A stretch of DNA of 64,000 nucleotides. Source: Dyadobacter sp. CY347 (GTDB lineage: Bacteria; Bacteroidota; Bacteroidia; Cytophagales; Spirosomataceae). Positions 1 through 10,360 of this stretch are shown one piece after another. Where the stretch lies: positions 1-64,000 of the forward strand of contig NZ_JAKFFT010000007.1 of assembly GCF_021502655.1 (NCBI RefSeq), written 5' to 3'. A model generated the notes under the pieces. That model was not told the origin of the DNA, searched no databases, and saw only the letters and a program-made list of their open reading frames with translations. The position numbers and the translations under genes are program-made. Position 1 is the stretch's first letter, and every line of letters begins with the position of its first letter.

Positions 1-2234
1 GTGTCGGATGATGAAATACACAGGATCTGTGAAAAATTGTATAGCAAAGCAGGTTTGATCTGCCTGTTGTTATAGGAACCCACTGTTTCTACTTTGTAAC
101 AATAAGTCGAATCGCTGACAATGGTTGTGTTTACCGTGCCATCTGCGGCATATTTGTCCGAGCCATCATCTGTAAAAGTAAATGTCTGCGGGCCTTGCAC
201 GGTCACATCGGCAATGCGGTTGAATGTTCCGGGCCGCCTCTTGTCTTCCCGGTAAATGCGGTGTGTTTGATTGCCATTCTCCCACGGCACCAGCGCCGAC
301 CAGTTCAGGCGGATGCGGTTAGGCTCAGCAGCGCCTTGTTCCAATCTTACAGAGCTGGCCGTTTTAATGTCGTCCATTTTAACAAGCTGCCCGCCTTGTG
401 TAGCGTAATATTCGAGCTTGTAGTTATAAGCATTTGCTAATGTGTTCAGGTTTCTGTCCACGAAGATTGTGTCGGCAGCGCCCGGGGTAAGGTTTGTATT
501 AATGGATGCAATTTGTGTGAATGCCGATCCATTTTGCCCTACTGCCCTGAACAGACGATATTGTGCAGGAAGCCCTGATGATGCCGCAGGTTTGGTCCAT
601 TTAATAGTGATAACCCCTTTTGTTTCGCTGGTTGAATCAACGGTAACATTGGTGATTACAGGAGCCAGCATCGGCAAATTCAAGCAGAACTCATCGGATG
701 CAATGCTCTCCCCGCCGCCGATCAGGCTTCCGGGTTCATTCACATTGGTACCGGGACGTGGGAATTCAACAACAATCCTGTAACTGTATGAAATGCCGGC
801 ACGAAGTCCGTCGCCATTGTTGTTGTCTAAAAATGTAGTTTGGTTAACTGCAACCCTACCCACTTCTTCGTAACCAGATCCCGCCGGGATGCCCGTTATA
901 CACACATCTTCCGGAATATCAGCGCAACCTTCTCTTCGGTAAATAACAATTCTTGCGCCTGCCACCTGACATTTGTAAGAAGTCCAGTTCAGGCGATAAG
1001 CAGTTCCGGCCGGGTCTGTGGCCTCAACTGCGCGCAGTCCGAGCGGTTTTGGGCCATAGACTTTAATGCTTAGCGTGGTCATATCCACCAGTTTTCGGAA
1101 CAAATTTGGATTGGTATTTGCCCCGGGCGCGTCTTCTACTTTAAATAACACATCATAAGGCTCCAGACGAATGTGGTTACACGAAGTCTGCCAGGTGAAT
1201 TGTCCCGTGATTGTGCCGAGTCCCGATTGTTGTGGAACCGTAAACCGGGCCAGTTCCGGGCTGATCAATGTCCTTTCATACACGCCGCCCGTAGAAGTAA
1301 GGTTTAGCTTATCGCCGTTTTTATCCGTTGCCTTAATTTGCTGGTTAATGAGCGTTCCGGCTTCCACGCAGATATCCGGAATAGGCTCTGCGCGCGGCCG
1401 GTCGTTACGGGCATCTTCCACAATGATCTGCATATCGCGCACGATCTCGCCAATAAGCACGCCATCGCGCCATTCTTCCACTACAAACGCAACATTGTAA
1501 TAACCTTTTGTCACCGGAGCGTCCCAGGTTAAGTCACCCGTGAGCCGGTTAATGCCGAAAGTAGCCGGAGAAGCGCCATTCTCGGTCTGTCCTGGAGCGC
1601 CGATCTGGTTTGGATTTACATATTGCAAATTAACACCTGCACCATTTGAAGTTCCTCTTTGCGGCGTATACAAGCGATAAGCAAGGCTGTCCCCATCCGC
1701 ATCAAATGCATTCGGATTATGAATATAACGTTGTCCAACCGCAGCAAGGTCAATGGGCGCATTCAGTAGCACGGGAGTTTGGTTCAAGCCAAAACTTGCA
1801 TTGATTTCCAGAATGGTGCTTACGTAAAAGTTAAGATTTTGTGTAGGTGGCGGACCAATGTTCAGGATGCCGTTATTCCGGTTGTCCTCTTCAAAAGAAA
1901 TCCTGAATTTTCCTGCTGAGGGGAATGTATACCGGACAATGTAAACGTTCTGGGTGGTGTTGTTTCCAATGTTAATAATAGGCAAAATCCGCGGCGCTTC
2001 GATAGGGCCGTTGCTGCCCACATAGAACTGGACAAAGTTCTGCGCATTGGCAGCGCCTTCACCATTCTGCATATCGAAATATGCCGTCAGTTTGATCTCG
2101 TAAGTCAGGGAGGTTGCAGAAACCCGTTTTGCTGTAATCTCGCCCGCGCGGATGTGCGTTGCATTAGCTTCGAAGCCAATTCCCAGCAAAGTCAGGAAAA
2201 AAGAAAATAATAATAACCGTAAAGCAGATCGCAT
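1..2234 (-). CDS. Large secreted FnIII protein of the T9SS/gliding class, 3' end cut by window edge
   Basis: The minus-strand frame opens with ATG at 2232-2234 and stays open to the left edge (about 744 codons), so the gene is partial at its 3' end. The N-terminus is a signal peptide (MRSALRLLLFSFFLTLLG) followed by THIRAGEITAKRVS. It is a close paralogue of the next gene (2449-5337): position 1 here aligns with 3101 there at a constant 3100-bp offset. The modules seen are an N-terminal beta domain, a cadherin-like NPNAFDADGDSL segment and several fibronectin-III-like segments. By analogy with the paralogue the missing end should carry a type B T9SS sorting domain, but that is not visible. 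Probably an exported cell-surface protein; its ligand is unknown. Confidence 0.85.
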   Translation of the reverse strand, partial: MRSALRLLLFSFFLTLLGIGFEANATHIRAGEITAKRVSATSLTYEIKLTAYFDMQNGEGAANAQNFVQFYVGSNGPIEAPRILPIINIGNNTTQNVYIVRYTFPSAGKFRISFEEDNRNNGILNIGPPPTQNLNFYVSTILEINASFGLNQTPVLLNAPIDLAAVGQRYIHNPNAFDADGDSLAYRLYTPQRGTSNGAGVNLQYVNPNQIGAPGQTENGASPATFGINRLTGDLTWDAPVTKGYYNVAFVVEEWRDGVLIGEIVRDMQIIVEDARNDRPRAEPIPDICVEAGTLINQQIKATDKNGDKLNLTSTGGVYERTLISPELARFTVPQQSGLGTITGQFTWQTSCNHIRLEPYDVLFKVEDAPGANTNPNLFRKLVDMTTLSIKVYGPKPLGLRAVEATDPAGTAYRLNWTSYKCQVAGARIVIYRREGCADIPEDVCITGIPAGSGYEEVGRVAVNQTTFLDNNNGDGLRAGISYSYRIVVEFPRPGTNVNEPGSLIGGGESIASDEFCLNLPMLAPVITNVTVDSTSETKGVITIKWTKPAASSGLPAQYRLFRAVGQNGSAFTQIASINTNLTPGAADTIFVDRNLNTLANAYNYKLEYYATQGGQLVKMDDIKTASSVRLEQGAAEPNRIRLNWSALVPWENGNQTHRIYREDKRRPGTFNRIADVTVQGPQTFTFTDDGSDKYAADGTVNTTIVSDSTYCYKVETVGSYNNRQIKPALLYNFSQILCISSSD

Positions 2235-2392
2235 AAATATATCAGAGTCGAACTTTTTTAGATAGAGGTCAAGGCAGAAAAACATCTGCCAAACTATTAA
2301 TTCAACGAAATTTTAAATAAAAATGTGTGCAGGCGGAGGTAATATAATAGCCCTTCTTGTAAACTTACAAAACAAGTTTATAAATCATATAT

Positions 2393-2423
2393 GTATTGCC
2401 ATAAACTAGTGCTATGGCAATAC
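2393..2423 (-). terminator. Perfect 11-bp inverted repeat downstream of the T9SS gene
   Basis: GTATTGCCATA (2393-2403) and TATGGCAATAC (2413-2423) form a perfect 11-bp stem with a 9-nt loop, 26 bp after the stop codon of the 2449-5337 gene. On the minus strand it is followed by an AT-rich but not purely T stretch. It sits between the two tandem paralogues and probably ends the transcript of the right-hand one. Confidence 0.55.
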
Positions 2424-2448
2424 AACGTAAGGAAGTAACAACTTTGGG

Positions 2449-5337
2449 CTATCTGATGATCTGCACCCAGCCTTTGAGCGTGGTAGGCGTGCTTTCTCTT
2501 TTTGAAGATTCGAAGAAGATGGTTACTTCATAATAATATTGCCCGGCAGCCAGGTCTTTTCCGCCATTGGTTTTACCGTTCCAGTTGATGTTGACATCCT
2601 TGGTCGTAAACACCTGGGCACCCCATCTGTTGAATGCTTTGAATTCCAGGGACTGTACAAAAGCAGGACATTCGTAAGGTTCAAAAACATCGTTTTTGCC
2701 GTCAGCATTTGGCGTAAACACATTGGGCAGCACATACATCGGGCAGTTGTCTTTGCAAACAATGTTGCTAGGGGCGCTTTCTGCACCAAACCGGTTCACA
2801 GCCGTTACATAATAGCATCCTGCAAAAGAAGTCAGTCCTTCGTGCGCAAATGTGGTTGCCAGCGGCGATGGCGGCGTGGTTACGGTCGCGATCAATGTGG
2901 GCGCGTCACCTTCATAGCGGGCATAGTAAATGCGGTATGCCGAAACATTGGGGTCGCATTCTTTTCCGTCCACGGATTTCGGGTAAGTCCATGAAAGATG
3001 ATTGGTCAGGCCCGTTGGTCCGCAGAAAGCTTCGGGATGTGCCTGCAAAGAATCGCAGTTCAGCACGTCAATAACCAGGACTGGCGGACAAGGCTTGGTT
3101 GTGTCGGATGATGAAATACACAGGATCTGTGAAAAATTGTATAGCAAAGCAGGTTTGATCTGCCTGTTGTTATAGGAACCCACTGTTTCTACTTTGTAAC
3201 AATAAGTCGAATCGCTGACAATGGTTGTGTTCACAGTGCCATCTGCGGCATATTTGTCCGAGCCATCATCTGTAAAAGTAAATGTTTGCGGACCTTGCAC
3301 GGTCACATCAGCAATGCGGTTGAATGTTCCCGGCCGCCTTTTATCTTCCCGGTAAATGCGGTGTGTTTGATTGCCATTCTCCCACGGCACCAGCGCCGAC
3401 CAGTTCAAGCGGATGCGGTTAGGCTCTGCGGCGCCTTGCTCCAGTCTTACTGAACTGGCTGTTTTAATGTCGTCCATTTTAACCAGCTGCCCGCCTTGTG
3501 TAGCGTAATATTCAAGCTTATAGTTATATGCATTTGCTAATGTGTTCAGGTTTCTGTCCACGAAGATCGTGTCGGCAGCGCCCGGGGTAAGGTTTGTATT
3601 AATGGATGCAATTTGTGTAAATGCAGATCCATTTTGTCCAACTGCCCTGAACAGGCGATATTGTGCAGGAAGCCCTGATGATGCCGCAGGTTTGGTCCAT
3701 TTGATGGTGATAACCCCTTTTGTTTCACTGGTTGAATCAACGGTAACATTGGTAATAACGGGAGCCAGCATCGGCAAATTCAAGCAGAACTCGTCGGATG
3801 CAATGCTTTCCCCACCGCCTACCAAACTGCCAGGCTCATTAATATTCGTCCCCGGGCGAGGGAATTCAACAACCAGCCTGTAACTGTAAGAAATTCCTGC
3901 ACGAAGCCCATCACCATTGTTATTATCCAGAAAAGTGGTTTGATCCACCGCAACCCTTCCAATTTCTTCGTAACCAGATCCTGCTGGAATCCCTGTCAAA
4001 CACTCCTGAACCGGAATATCTGAACAGCCTTCCCGCCTGTAAATAACGATCCTAGCACCCGGAACGGGGCATTTGTAGGAATTCCAGTTGAGCCGGTAAG
4101 CCGTTCCGGCCGGGTCTGTGGCCAGGACAGCACTTAATCCGAGCGGTTTGGGCCCATAAACTTTAATACTGAGCGTGGTCATATCCACGAGCTTGCGGAA
4201 AAGGCTCGGGTTTGTGCCGGGTGACGGGGCATCCTCCACTTTGAAAAGCACGTCATAAGGTTCCAGACGAATGTGGTCACAGCCGGTTTGCCATACAAAT
4301 TGCCCGGTAACCTGACCCGCTGCATTCTGCGCAGCCACATTGAAAGCAGCCAATGCCGGTTTGACCAATGAACCTTGGTAAACCCCGCCCGTACTTGTAA
4401 GAATCAATGGGTTACCATCCTTATCAACAGCCTTAATCTGCTGATTAATCCGTGTTCCTGCCTCGACGCAAAGCACAGGGAGCGGGTCAATGGTCGGCCT
4501 TGCATTGCGTGCATCTTCAACAAGGATCTGCATATCGCGCACAATCTGCCCGATCCGCACGCCATCCCGCCATTCTTCCACAACGAAAGCAACATTGTAC
4601 TGGCCTTTGGTTACAGGCGCATCCCAGACCAGATCCCCCGTTACGGCATCGATACTGAATGTAGCAGGAGTTCCCCCGGCTTCCGTTCTGCCCGGAGGGG
4701 TTACCATATTAGGATCTTTGTAAGGAATGTTCAGGCCGTTTCCTCTTCCGTCGCCGCTTTGGGGTGTAAATAATTTGAATGATAAGCTGTCGCCGTCCGC
4801 ATCGAATGCATTGGGATTGTGAATGTATCGTTGGCCCACAGCCGCAAGGTCAATGGGTGCATTTAGTAAAACCGGTGTCTGGTTGGTGCCGATGGCTGTG
4901 TTGATTTCCAGCGTCGTATGCACGTAAAAATTAATTCCGTCCGTTTGCACCCCGTCTCTTAAATTCAGCGTGTTCGCATTCCGGTTATCCATTTCGGCCG
5001 AGATCTCGTAGGTTCCGGCAGCCGGGAATGTGAATGTGGTAACATACTCGTTGAAAGTGGTGTTATTTCCAATGTTGCGTATCGTGGCCCTGATCCGGTC
5101 GACTTTTCTGGGACCCTCGCTGCCGAAATAAAAGTTAATGTCATTGGCCGACTCCGCAGCTTGCCTGCCACGGTCGGAAACGTCGAAATAAGCGGATAAA
5201 CGTATTTCGTAAGTGAGTGATGAAATCCTTCTGGCCGTAATCTCTCCCGCCCGAAAATGCGTTGCATGCGCACTGAAAGCGGCAAATAGCAAGAGTAATG
5301 AGTAAAGTATCGGGAGGAATCGTAAAGAAGGACGCAT
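2449..5337 (-). CDS. Secreted FnIII-repeat protein with type B T9SS C-terminal domain
   Basis: 962 residues. Residues 1-25 are a signal peptide (LYSLLLLFAAFSAHA). A beta-rich N-terminal domain follows, then a cadherin-like part with PNAFDADGDSL near residue 180, several FnIII-like segments (about 410-870), and a C-terminal domain starting at VLPNVFTPNADGKNDVF with FNRWGAQVF, typical of the gliding-associated/T9SS type B sorting domain. Expected to be exported by SecYEG and then T9SS and attached to or released from the cell surface. Its neighbour 1-2234 is a tandem copy. The role is unknown; adhesion or surface display is an inference from domain type. Confidence 0.9.
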   Translation of the reverse strand: MRPSLRFLPILYSLLLLFAAFSAHATHFRAGEITARRISSLTYEIRLSAYFDVSDRGRQAAESANDINFYFGSEGPRKVDRIRATIRNIGNNTTFNEYVTTFTFPAAGTYEISAEMDNRNANTLNLRDGVQTDGINFYVHTTLEINTAIGTNQTPVLLNAPIDLAAVGQRYIHNPNAFDADGDSLSFKLFTPQSGDGRGNGLNIPYKDPNMVTPPGRTEAGGTPATFSIDAVTGDLVWDAPVTKGQYNVAFVVEEWRDGVRIGQIVRDMQILVEDARNARPTIDPLPVLCVEAGTRINQQIKAVDKDGNPLILTSTGGVYQGSLVKPALAAFNVAAQNAAGQVTGQFVWQTGCDHIRLEPYDVLFKVEDAPSPGTNPSLFRKLVDMTTLSIKVYGPKPLGLSAVLATDPAGTAYRLNWNSYKCPVPGARIVIYRREGCSDIPVQECLTGIPAGSGYEEIGRVAVDQTTFLDNNNGDGLRAGISYSYRLVVEFPRPGTNINEPGSLVGGGESIASDEFCLNLPMLAPVITNVTVDSTSETKGVITIKWTKPAASSGLPAQYRLFRAVGQNGSAFTQIASINTNLTPGAADTIFVDRNLNTLANAYNYKLEYYATQGGQLVKMDDIKTASSVRLEQGAAEPNRIRLNWSALVPWENGNQTHRIYREDKRRPGTFNRIADVTVQGPQTFTFTDDGSDKYAADGTVNTTIVSDSTYCYKVETVGSYNNRQIKPALLYNFSQILCISSSDTTKPCPPVLVIDVLNCDSLQAHPEAFCGPTGLTNHLSWTYPKSVDGKECDPNVSAYRIYYARYEGDAPTLIATVTTPPSPLATTFAHEGLTSFAGCYYVTAVNRFGAESAPSNIVCKDNCPMYVLPNVFTPNADGKNDVFEPYECPAFVQSLEFKAFNRWGAQVFTTKDVNINWNGKTNGGKDLAAGQYYYEVTIFFESSKRESTPTTLKGWVQIIR

Positions 5338-5474
5338 ACGAGTAAATTAATGGATCGCCGTTATAGAATGGTGAACGAAAAATAAGGCCAAAAATGTGTA
5401 TGATTTTTACATACAAACTAATTCTTAATAATGATTATAAATAATCAGCTGCTTTACAAAAATGGAAAGGTTTT

Positions 5475-5506
5475 TTTGCCTTGCATGGGTTTGTGATATA
5501 CCTTTG
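5475..5506 (+). promoter_or_regulatory. Bacteroidota-type promoter of sdhCAB
   Basis: A -33 TTTG (5475-5478) and a perfect -7 TACCTTTG (5499-5506) are 20 bp apart, matching the Bacteroidota consensus TTTG-N19/20-TAnnTTTG. It would start transcription about 45 bp before the sdhC ATG. Confidence 0.75.
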
Positions 5507-5558
5507 AAAGGTTCTAAATATACCTAATTTTTTTGCACTAAAACGATTCGTTTTTCAT

Positions 5559-6230
5559 ATGTCGTGGTTTTCACAAACGTTAACGAGCTCCATTGGTAAG
5601 AAACTTCTGATGGCTCTTACCGGATTATTTTTGATAAGCTTTCTGGTGATTCATGCCACAATAAATGCTATGATTTTTTACAATGACGGAGGGGAAACCT
5701 TTACGCATTGGGGGCATTTTATGGGTACAAACCCTATTGTGCGCACGCTTGAAATCGGGTTGATCATTGGCTTCCTGGTTCACATTGTGGATGGATTAAT
5801 CCTTTGGAAAAACAATTCCGAGGCCCGTCCGATTAAATATGCAATGAACAAACCTTCGGCCAACAGCACCTGGTATTCCCGGAGCATGGGCTTGCTGGGC
5901 ACATTGCTGCTGATATTTTTGGTGATCCATACAGCGCATTTCTGGATTCCTAACCGTAGCAACCAGTTTGCAACAGGTGAGGAGCTGAACCTTTACCAGA
6001 TGATGCTGGATATTTTTCAAAATCCCCTTGTCGTGCTTATTTATGTTCTGGGCTGCATTTCGCTATTCTGGCATTTGCTTCACGGTTTCAAAAGCGCATT
6101 TCAGACATTGGGACTGAACCATATCAAGTATAATGGTGCGATCAACTTTCTGGGAACGGCTTTTTCTATTGTTGTCCCGATCTTATTTGCTTTGATGCCG
6201 ATTTCCATTTACCTGGGATGGGTCTATTAA
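5559..6230 (+). CDS. sdhC: Succinate dehydrogenase/fumarate reductase cytochrome b subunit (b558 family)
   Basis: 223 residues with five hydrophobic segments. It is the membrane anchor that binds haem and passes electrons between SdhB and menaquinone. Histidines in or near the membrane segments (LVIHATIN, GFLVHIVDG, LVIHTAHF, LFWHLLHGF) are candidate haem ligands, as in the single-anchor, di-haem b558 family of Bacteroidota and Bacillus. It is the first gene of an sdhC-sdhA-sdhB operon, which is the normal order in this phylum, and has a strong promoter just upstream. Confidence 0.95.
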   Translation: MSWFSQTLTSSIGKKLLMALTGLFLISFLVIHATINAMIFYNDGGETFTHWGHFMGTNPIVRTLEIGLIIGFLVHIVDGLILWKNNSEARPIKYAMNKPSANSTWYSRSMGLLGTLLLIFLVIHTAHFWIPNRSNQFATGEELNLYQMMLDIFQNPLVVLIYVLGCISLFWHLLHGFKSAFQTLGLNHIKYNGAINFLGTAFSIVVPILFALMPISIYLGWVY

Positions 6231-6290
6231 GAGGCTGTAATTAAGCGCAGCTATTTTCAATTAACTTTTTGATTAAATAACATTCAATAT

Positions 6291-8279
6291 ATGGCAACTT
6301 CATCTAGTCTGGATGCCAAAATACCACAGGGGCCGATTGAAACAAAATGGAGTAAGTACAAGTCTTCAGTTCCTCTTGTAAACCCTGCCAATAAGCGTAA
6401 TCTTGAAATTATTGTAGTTGGTACAGGTCTTGCGGGCGCTTCTGCTGCTGCCACGCTTGCGGAAATGGGCTATAAGGTTAAAGCATTCTGTTTTCAGGAT
6501 TCTCCACGTCGTGCGCACTCCATTGCTGCACAGGGCGGGATCAATGCTGCGAAAAATTACCAGAATGATGGTGACTCGGTTTACCGTCTTTTTTACGATA
6601 CAATTAAAGGAGGTGACTATCGCGCAAGAGAAGGCAATGTGCACCGTCTTGCAGAGGTTTCCGGAAATATTATTGACCAATGCGTTGCAGCAGGAGTTCC
6701 TTTTGCACGCGAATATGGTGGTTTGCTTTCTAACCGATCGTTCGGTGGAACACAGGTTCAGCGGACTTTCTATGCCGCCGGACAAACCGGACAGCAGTTG
6801 TTGCTGGGTGCATATTCAGGTTTGCAGCGCCAGGTGGGCATGGGAACCGTGAAAATGTACAACCGCCACGAAATGCTGGATGTGGTCAATATCGATGGCA
6901 AATGCCGTGGTATCATTGCAAGAAACCTTATTACGGGAGAAATAGAGCGCCACGGCGGCCATGCTGTGTTACTTTGCACCGGTGGTTACGGGAACGTATT
7001 CTACTTATCAACGAATGCAATGGGCAGCAATGTTACTGCTGCTTGGAAGGCACATAAGAAAGGAGCGTATTTCGGCAATCCTTGCTTTACACAGATTCAC
7101 CCGACTTGTATTCCTGTTTCAGGAGAGCACCAGTCGAAACTGACTTTGATGTCCGAATCGCTTCGTAATGACGGGCGGATCTGGGTGCCAAAGGCAAAAA
7201 ATGATACGCGTCCCGGAAACGAGATTCCCGAGGAAGAAAGAGATTATTACCTTGAACGTCGTTACCCTGCATTTGGTAACCTGGTTCCGCGTGATATTGC
7301 TTCCCGCGCTGCCAAGGAAAGATGTGATGCCGGATATGGCGTAGGATCATCCAAACTGGCTGTTTTCCTTGACTTCGCGGCTGCCGTGGAACGTTACGGA
7401 AGAGGAGAAGCAAATAAGAACAACATTGCAAACGCATCCAAGGAAGATATTACGGCTTGGGGTAAGGCTGTTGTAAAAGAAAAATACGGTAACCTGTTCG
7501 ATATGTATAAGCAAATCACGGGTGAAGATCCGTACGAGGTGCCGATGCGTATCTATCCTGCAGTACATTATACAATGGGCGGACTTTGGGTGGATTACAA
7601 CCTGATGACCACAGTGCCTGGGTTATATGCATTGGGTGAAGCTAACTTCTCAGATCACGGTGCAAACCGCCTGGGCGCTTCGGCTTTGATGCAGGGGCTT
7701 GCGGATGGTTATTTTGTAATTCCTTATACCATTGGTGCTTATCTCGCGAAAGAAATTGGAACAGGTAAAATTCCAACGGACCATCCGGAATTTGTAAAGG
7801 TTGAGAAAGAAGTGAAAGACCGCATTGATACATTGTTATCGATCCAGGGAAAAACTTCTCCTGAATTATTCCACCGTCGCCTTGGCAAGATTATGTGGGA
7901 TAAATGTGGCATGGCGCGTAATGAGCAGGGTTTGAAGCAAGCGATCATGGAGATCCGGGAGCTTCGCAAGGAATTCTGGAGAGATGTGAAAGTTATGGGG
8001 AGCAAGGATGAATTCAATCCTGAATTGGATAAAGCCGGCCGTGTTGCCGACTTCATTGAACTGGGTGAGTTAATGTGCATTGATGCATTAACGCGTGAAG
8101 AATCTTGCGGCGGTCACTTCCGCGAGGAGCATCAGACAGAAGAAGGGGAAGCATTGCGTGATGATGATAACTTCATGTTTGTGTCGGCTTGGGAGCATAA
8201 GGCGCAGGAGGAATGGGAGCTTCATAAAGAGGAGTTGATTTACGAAAATATTAAGATTGCCCAAAGGAGTTATAAATAG
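6291..8279 (+). CDS. sdhA: Succinate dehydrogenase/fumarate reductase flavoprotein subunit
   Basis: 662 residues, full length. It oxidises succinate to fumarate (or the reverse) with covalently bound FAD. The Rossmann FAD motif [17 protein letters not shown] lies near residues 44-60. The sequence [15 protein letters not shown] contains the histidine expected to carry [21 protein letters not shown] and [15 protein letters not shown] are the substrate and capping-domain signatures. It lies 60 bp after sdhC and 101 bp before sdhB, on the same strand, so one transcript is likely. Confidence 0.97.
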   Translation: MATSSSLDAKIPQGPIETKWSKYKSSVPLVNPANKRNLEIIVVGTGLAGASAAATLAEMGYKVKAFCFQDSPRRAHSIAAQGGINAAKNYQNDGDSVYRLFYDTIKGGDYRAREGNVHRLAEVSGNIIDQCVAAGVPFAREYGGLLSNRSFGGTQVQRTFYAAGQTGQQLLLGAYSGLQRQVGMGTVKMYNRHEMLDVVNIDGKCRGIIARNLITGEIERHGGHAVLLCTGGYGNVFYLSTNAMGSNVTAAWKAHKKGAYFGNPCFTQIHPTCIPVSGEHQSKLTLMSESLRNDGRIWVPKAKNDTRPGNEIPEEERDYYLERRYPAFGNLVPRDIASRAAKERCDAGYGVGSSKLAVFLDFAAAVERYGRGEANKNNIANASKEDITAWGKAVVKEKYGNLFDMYKQITGEDPYEVPMRIYPAVHYTMGGLWVDYNLMTTVPGLYALGEANFSDHGANRLGASALMQGLADGYFVIPYTIGAYLAKEIGTGKIPTDHPEFVKVEKEVKDRIDTLLSIQGKTSPELFHRRLGKIMWDKCGMARNEQGLKQAIMEIRELRKEFWRDVKVMGSKDEFNPELDKAGRVADFIELGELMCIDALTREESCGGHFREEHQTEEGEALRDDDNFMFVSAWEHKAQEEWELHKEELIYENIKIAQRSYK

Positions 8280-8380
8280 AAGCCGTATGGCTGTCGGCAT
8301 GCGATCAGTGATCGTTTGCAGCTGGCTATCAGCTTGTTTCAATATTATTGGTTAATCATTGACCGTTAACTATTACAACA

Positions 8381-9148
8381 ATGAGTGCAGATAACATGCA
8401 TATTAAGCTTAAAGTCTGGAGACAAAGCAATAGCAATACAAAAGGAGATTTTGAAAATTACAGTCTGGACCATGTATCCCCGGATATGTCGTTTCTGGAA
8501 ATGTTTGACGTCCTCAATGAGCAACTGATCGAGGAGGGCAAAGAGCCGGTAGCATTTGACCACGATTGCCGCGAAGGGATCTGTGGAATGTGTTCCATGT
8601 ATATCAATGGAAGGGCTCACGGACCATTAAAAGGCGTTACGACTTGTCAATTGCACATGCGCTCGTTCAATGACGGTGATACCATCGTTGTAGAGCCGTG
8701 GAGAGCGGAGGCGTTTCCGGTCATTAAAGACCTGGTTGTTGACCGCGATGCTTTCGACAGAGTGATTTCTGCGGGTGGTTTTGTTTCGGTAAACACTGGG
8801 AATGCACAGGATGCCAACAGCCTTCCGATTCCAAAAATAGCTGCGGATGAAGCATTTGCAGCAGCGGCATGTATCGCTTGCGGTGCTTGCGTAGCAGCTT
8901 GTAAGAATGCGTCTGCAATGCTTTTTGTTTCTGCGAAAATATCTCAACTGGCATTACTTCCACAAGGACAGGCGGAAAGAACGATTCGTGCAGAGAAAAT
9001 GGTCGCGCAAATGGATGCAGAAGGATTTGGAAACTGTACGAACACCGGCGCATGCTCTGCTGAATGTCCTAAGGAGATCGGACAGGAAAACATTGCCCGT
9101 ATGAACCGTGAATATATAGGTGCGAAGCTTTCATCTTCTGCCGTTTAG
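8381..9148 (+). CDS. sdhB: Succinate dehydrogenase/fumarate reductase iron-sulfur subunit
   Basis: 255 residues. Cysteines for the [2Fe-2S] cluster are C63, C68, C71 and C89 (CREGICGMC). A ferredoxin-like [11 protein letters not shown] motif (C164-C174) and [12 protein letters not shown] (C219-C229) bind the other clusters. The protein links SdhA to the membrane haem subunit. It is the last gene of the operon and is followed by a strong hairpin terminator. The 101-bp gap before it contains small palindromes (AGCC-GTAT-GGCT and CGATCAGTGATCG) of unknown use. Confidence 0.97.
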   Translation: MSADNMHIKLKVWRQSNSNTKGDFENYSLDHVSPDMSFLEMFDVLNEQLIEEGKEPVAFDHDCREGICGMCSMYINGRAHGPLKGVTTCQLHMRSFNDGDTIVVEPWRAEAFPVIKDLVVDRDAFDRVISAGGFVSVNTGNAQDANSLPIPKIAADEAFAAAACIACGACVAACKNASAMLFVSAKISQLALLPQGQAERTIRAEKMVAQMDAEGFGNCTNTGACSAECPKEIGQENIARMNREYIGAKLSSSAV

Positions 9149-9219
9149 CATTAGTGTTCTCAAACATTATTAAATGATTGAGCGCATTCAGATACAAGGT
9201 TTTTTAAACCATAGCACAT

Positions 9220-9260
9220 AAAAAAGCAGGCCGCTAATTCATTAGCGGCCTGCTTTTTTT
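9220..9260. terminator. Bidirectional rho-independent terminator between sdhB and ompH
   Basis: GCAGGCCGCTAAT (9226-9238) pairs with ATTAGCGGCCTGC (9241-9253), flanked by six A on the left and seven T on the right. It therefore works in both directions, for sdhB and for the convergent OmpH-family gene. Confidence 0.9.
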
Positions 9261-9277
9261 GATACATTATATTGCGC

Positions 9278-9898
9278 TTACTTCTTCTTTGTAGAATCCG
9301 CTTTTGAAGCATTGCTTCCTTTGTATTCTTTGTTCAGGCCGTCAAGGATCTTTTGTGTTACATCCAATGATGGATTAGCAAACAAAATCCCGCCGCCCAG
9401 CGAGTAACCAAGCACATATTCAAAACCATTCTCTTTGTTGTATTTCTCAATGTAAGAACGGATGTTTTTGTAAAGCTCCTCGTTTTTCTTAGCCTCTTCC
9501 TGGCCCAATGCTTGTGCAGACTGGTCGCGGTAAGCAACTAAATCCTGCTGTTTTTTCATCAATTGCGCCTCTGTCGAGCGTGCCTGCTCCGGCGTCATTG
9601 TTTGTGCTCTCTGCTGAAAAAACTGAACTTCATTCTGCAATGAACGGCCTTTTGTATTCAATTCATTTTCCAATTGGAAGTTTTTATTTTCCAGCTCTTT
9701 TCTCGTATCCTTAAAGAATTCGTAGTTTTTCAACAAAGAATCAACCTGAACATACACAGTTTTACGGCCTGCTACTACGCCACCATCTGCTGCTACACCT
9801 GCATCTCCCGAAGGCTTACCTGAAAAATGTAAAAAGAATAACACCGCCACAGCCAGGGAAAGCACGATGTTCCAAATTAATGAAGTATTGTTGTTCAC
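9278..9898 (-). CDS. OmpH/Skp-family periplasmic chaperone
   Basis: 206 residues. A hydrophobic N-terminal segment (residues 8-25) serves as signal or anchor. It is followed by VYVQVDSLLKNYEFFKDTR, then a long charged helical region (about 55-145) that would form the coiled-coil tentacles, and a C-terminal strand region (FEYVLGYSLGGGILFANPS) typical of OmpH. The family holds unfolded outer-membrane proteins in the periplasm. No clear signal-peptidase site is seen, so it may stay membrane-anchored. It has its own promoter just upstream. Confidence 0.85.
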   Translation of the reverse strand: MNNNTSLIWNIVLSLAVAVLFFLHFSGKPSGDAGVAADGGVVAGRKTVYVQVDSLLKNYEFFKDTRKELENKNFQLENELNTKGRSLQNEVQFFQQRAQTMTPEQARSTEAQLMKKQQDLVAYRDQSAQALGQEEAKKNEELYKNIRSYIEKYNKENGFEYVLGYSLGGGILFANPSLDVTQKILDGLNKEYKGSNASKADSTKKK

Positions 9899-9930
9899 GT
9901 TTTTTGAGTTTTGATTTTTTGAACGAGCCG

Positions 9931-9959
9931 CAAAGATAATAATTTGTGTTTAAGTACAA
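9931..9959 (-). promoter_or_regulatory. Promoter of the OmpH-family gene
   Basis: Read on the minus strand, TTG (9959-9957) is followed after 18 bp by a perfect -7 TATCTTTG (9938-9931), about 33 bp before the start codon at 9898. Confidence 0.65.
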
Positions 9960-9995
9960 TGAATATCAGCCCCTGTGTAACATTTACGGTAAGTT

Positions 9996-10355
9996 TTATA
10001 AAGATATGCTTCTTGACGGGCCAGGAATGAATAGCCTGCGAACCAGCTGACCTGATAATCCGGCTAATCCGCCCGTTAATCCGCCTGTTAATGCTGAAAC
10101 CAGCAGGAGCAAAATGCCATTTGGCAACGAAAATATGCCTGCTATCCGGTCGGACATGGCGCCGTCGGAGATGAAGTGTAAATAAAAGCCATAAGCCATC
10201 CATAATAACCCAACAGCCGCAAATCCTGTCCAGAATGCATTGGCGGCATTGCTTTGCCTGATTACGAAAACCAAAAACGGCACGATGGCGATAACCCACC
10301 ACGGGGCGAAAATTTGCAGCAATGCGGTCACCAATAATATAATCAGGAAATTCAT
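9996..10355 (-). CDS. Small integral membrane protein of unknown function
   Basis: 119 residues with three to four membrane segments, starting MNFLIILLVTALLQIFAPWW and rich in Gly/Leu near the end (LTGGLTGGLAGL). It starts 5 bp after the stop of the acylase gene on the same strand, so it is probably the last gene of a cutC-acylase-membrane protein transcript. I do not recognise a family. An overlapping frame (9895-10302, same strand) is less hydrophobic and looks like a shadow. Confidence 0.7.
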   Translation of the reverse strand: MNFLIILLVTALLQIFAPWWVIAIVPFLVFVIRQSNAANAFWTGFAAVGLLWMAYGFYLHFISDGAMSDRIAGIFSLPNGILLLLVSALTGGLTGGLAGLSGQLVRRLFIPGPSRSISL

Positions 10356-10360
10356 GAGGA

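Noticed and set aside
442..783. Conserved plus-strand frame repeated at 3542-3883
   Set aside because: It is antisense to the two tandem T9SS genes and looks conserved only because the 95%-identical block is duplicated.
9895..10302. 135-codon minus-strand frame between ompH and the acylase
   Set aside because: Overlaps the hydrophobic 119-residue frame at 9996-10355, which has the better start, 5-bp spacing to the acylase stop and membrane-protein composition. It also runs through the ompH promoter.
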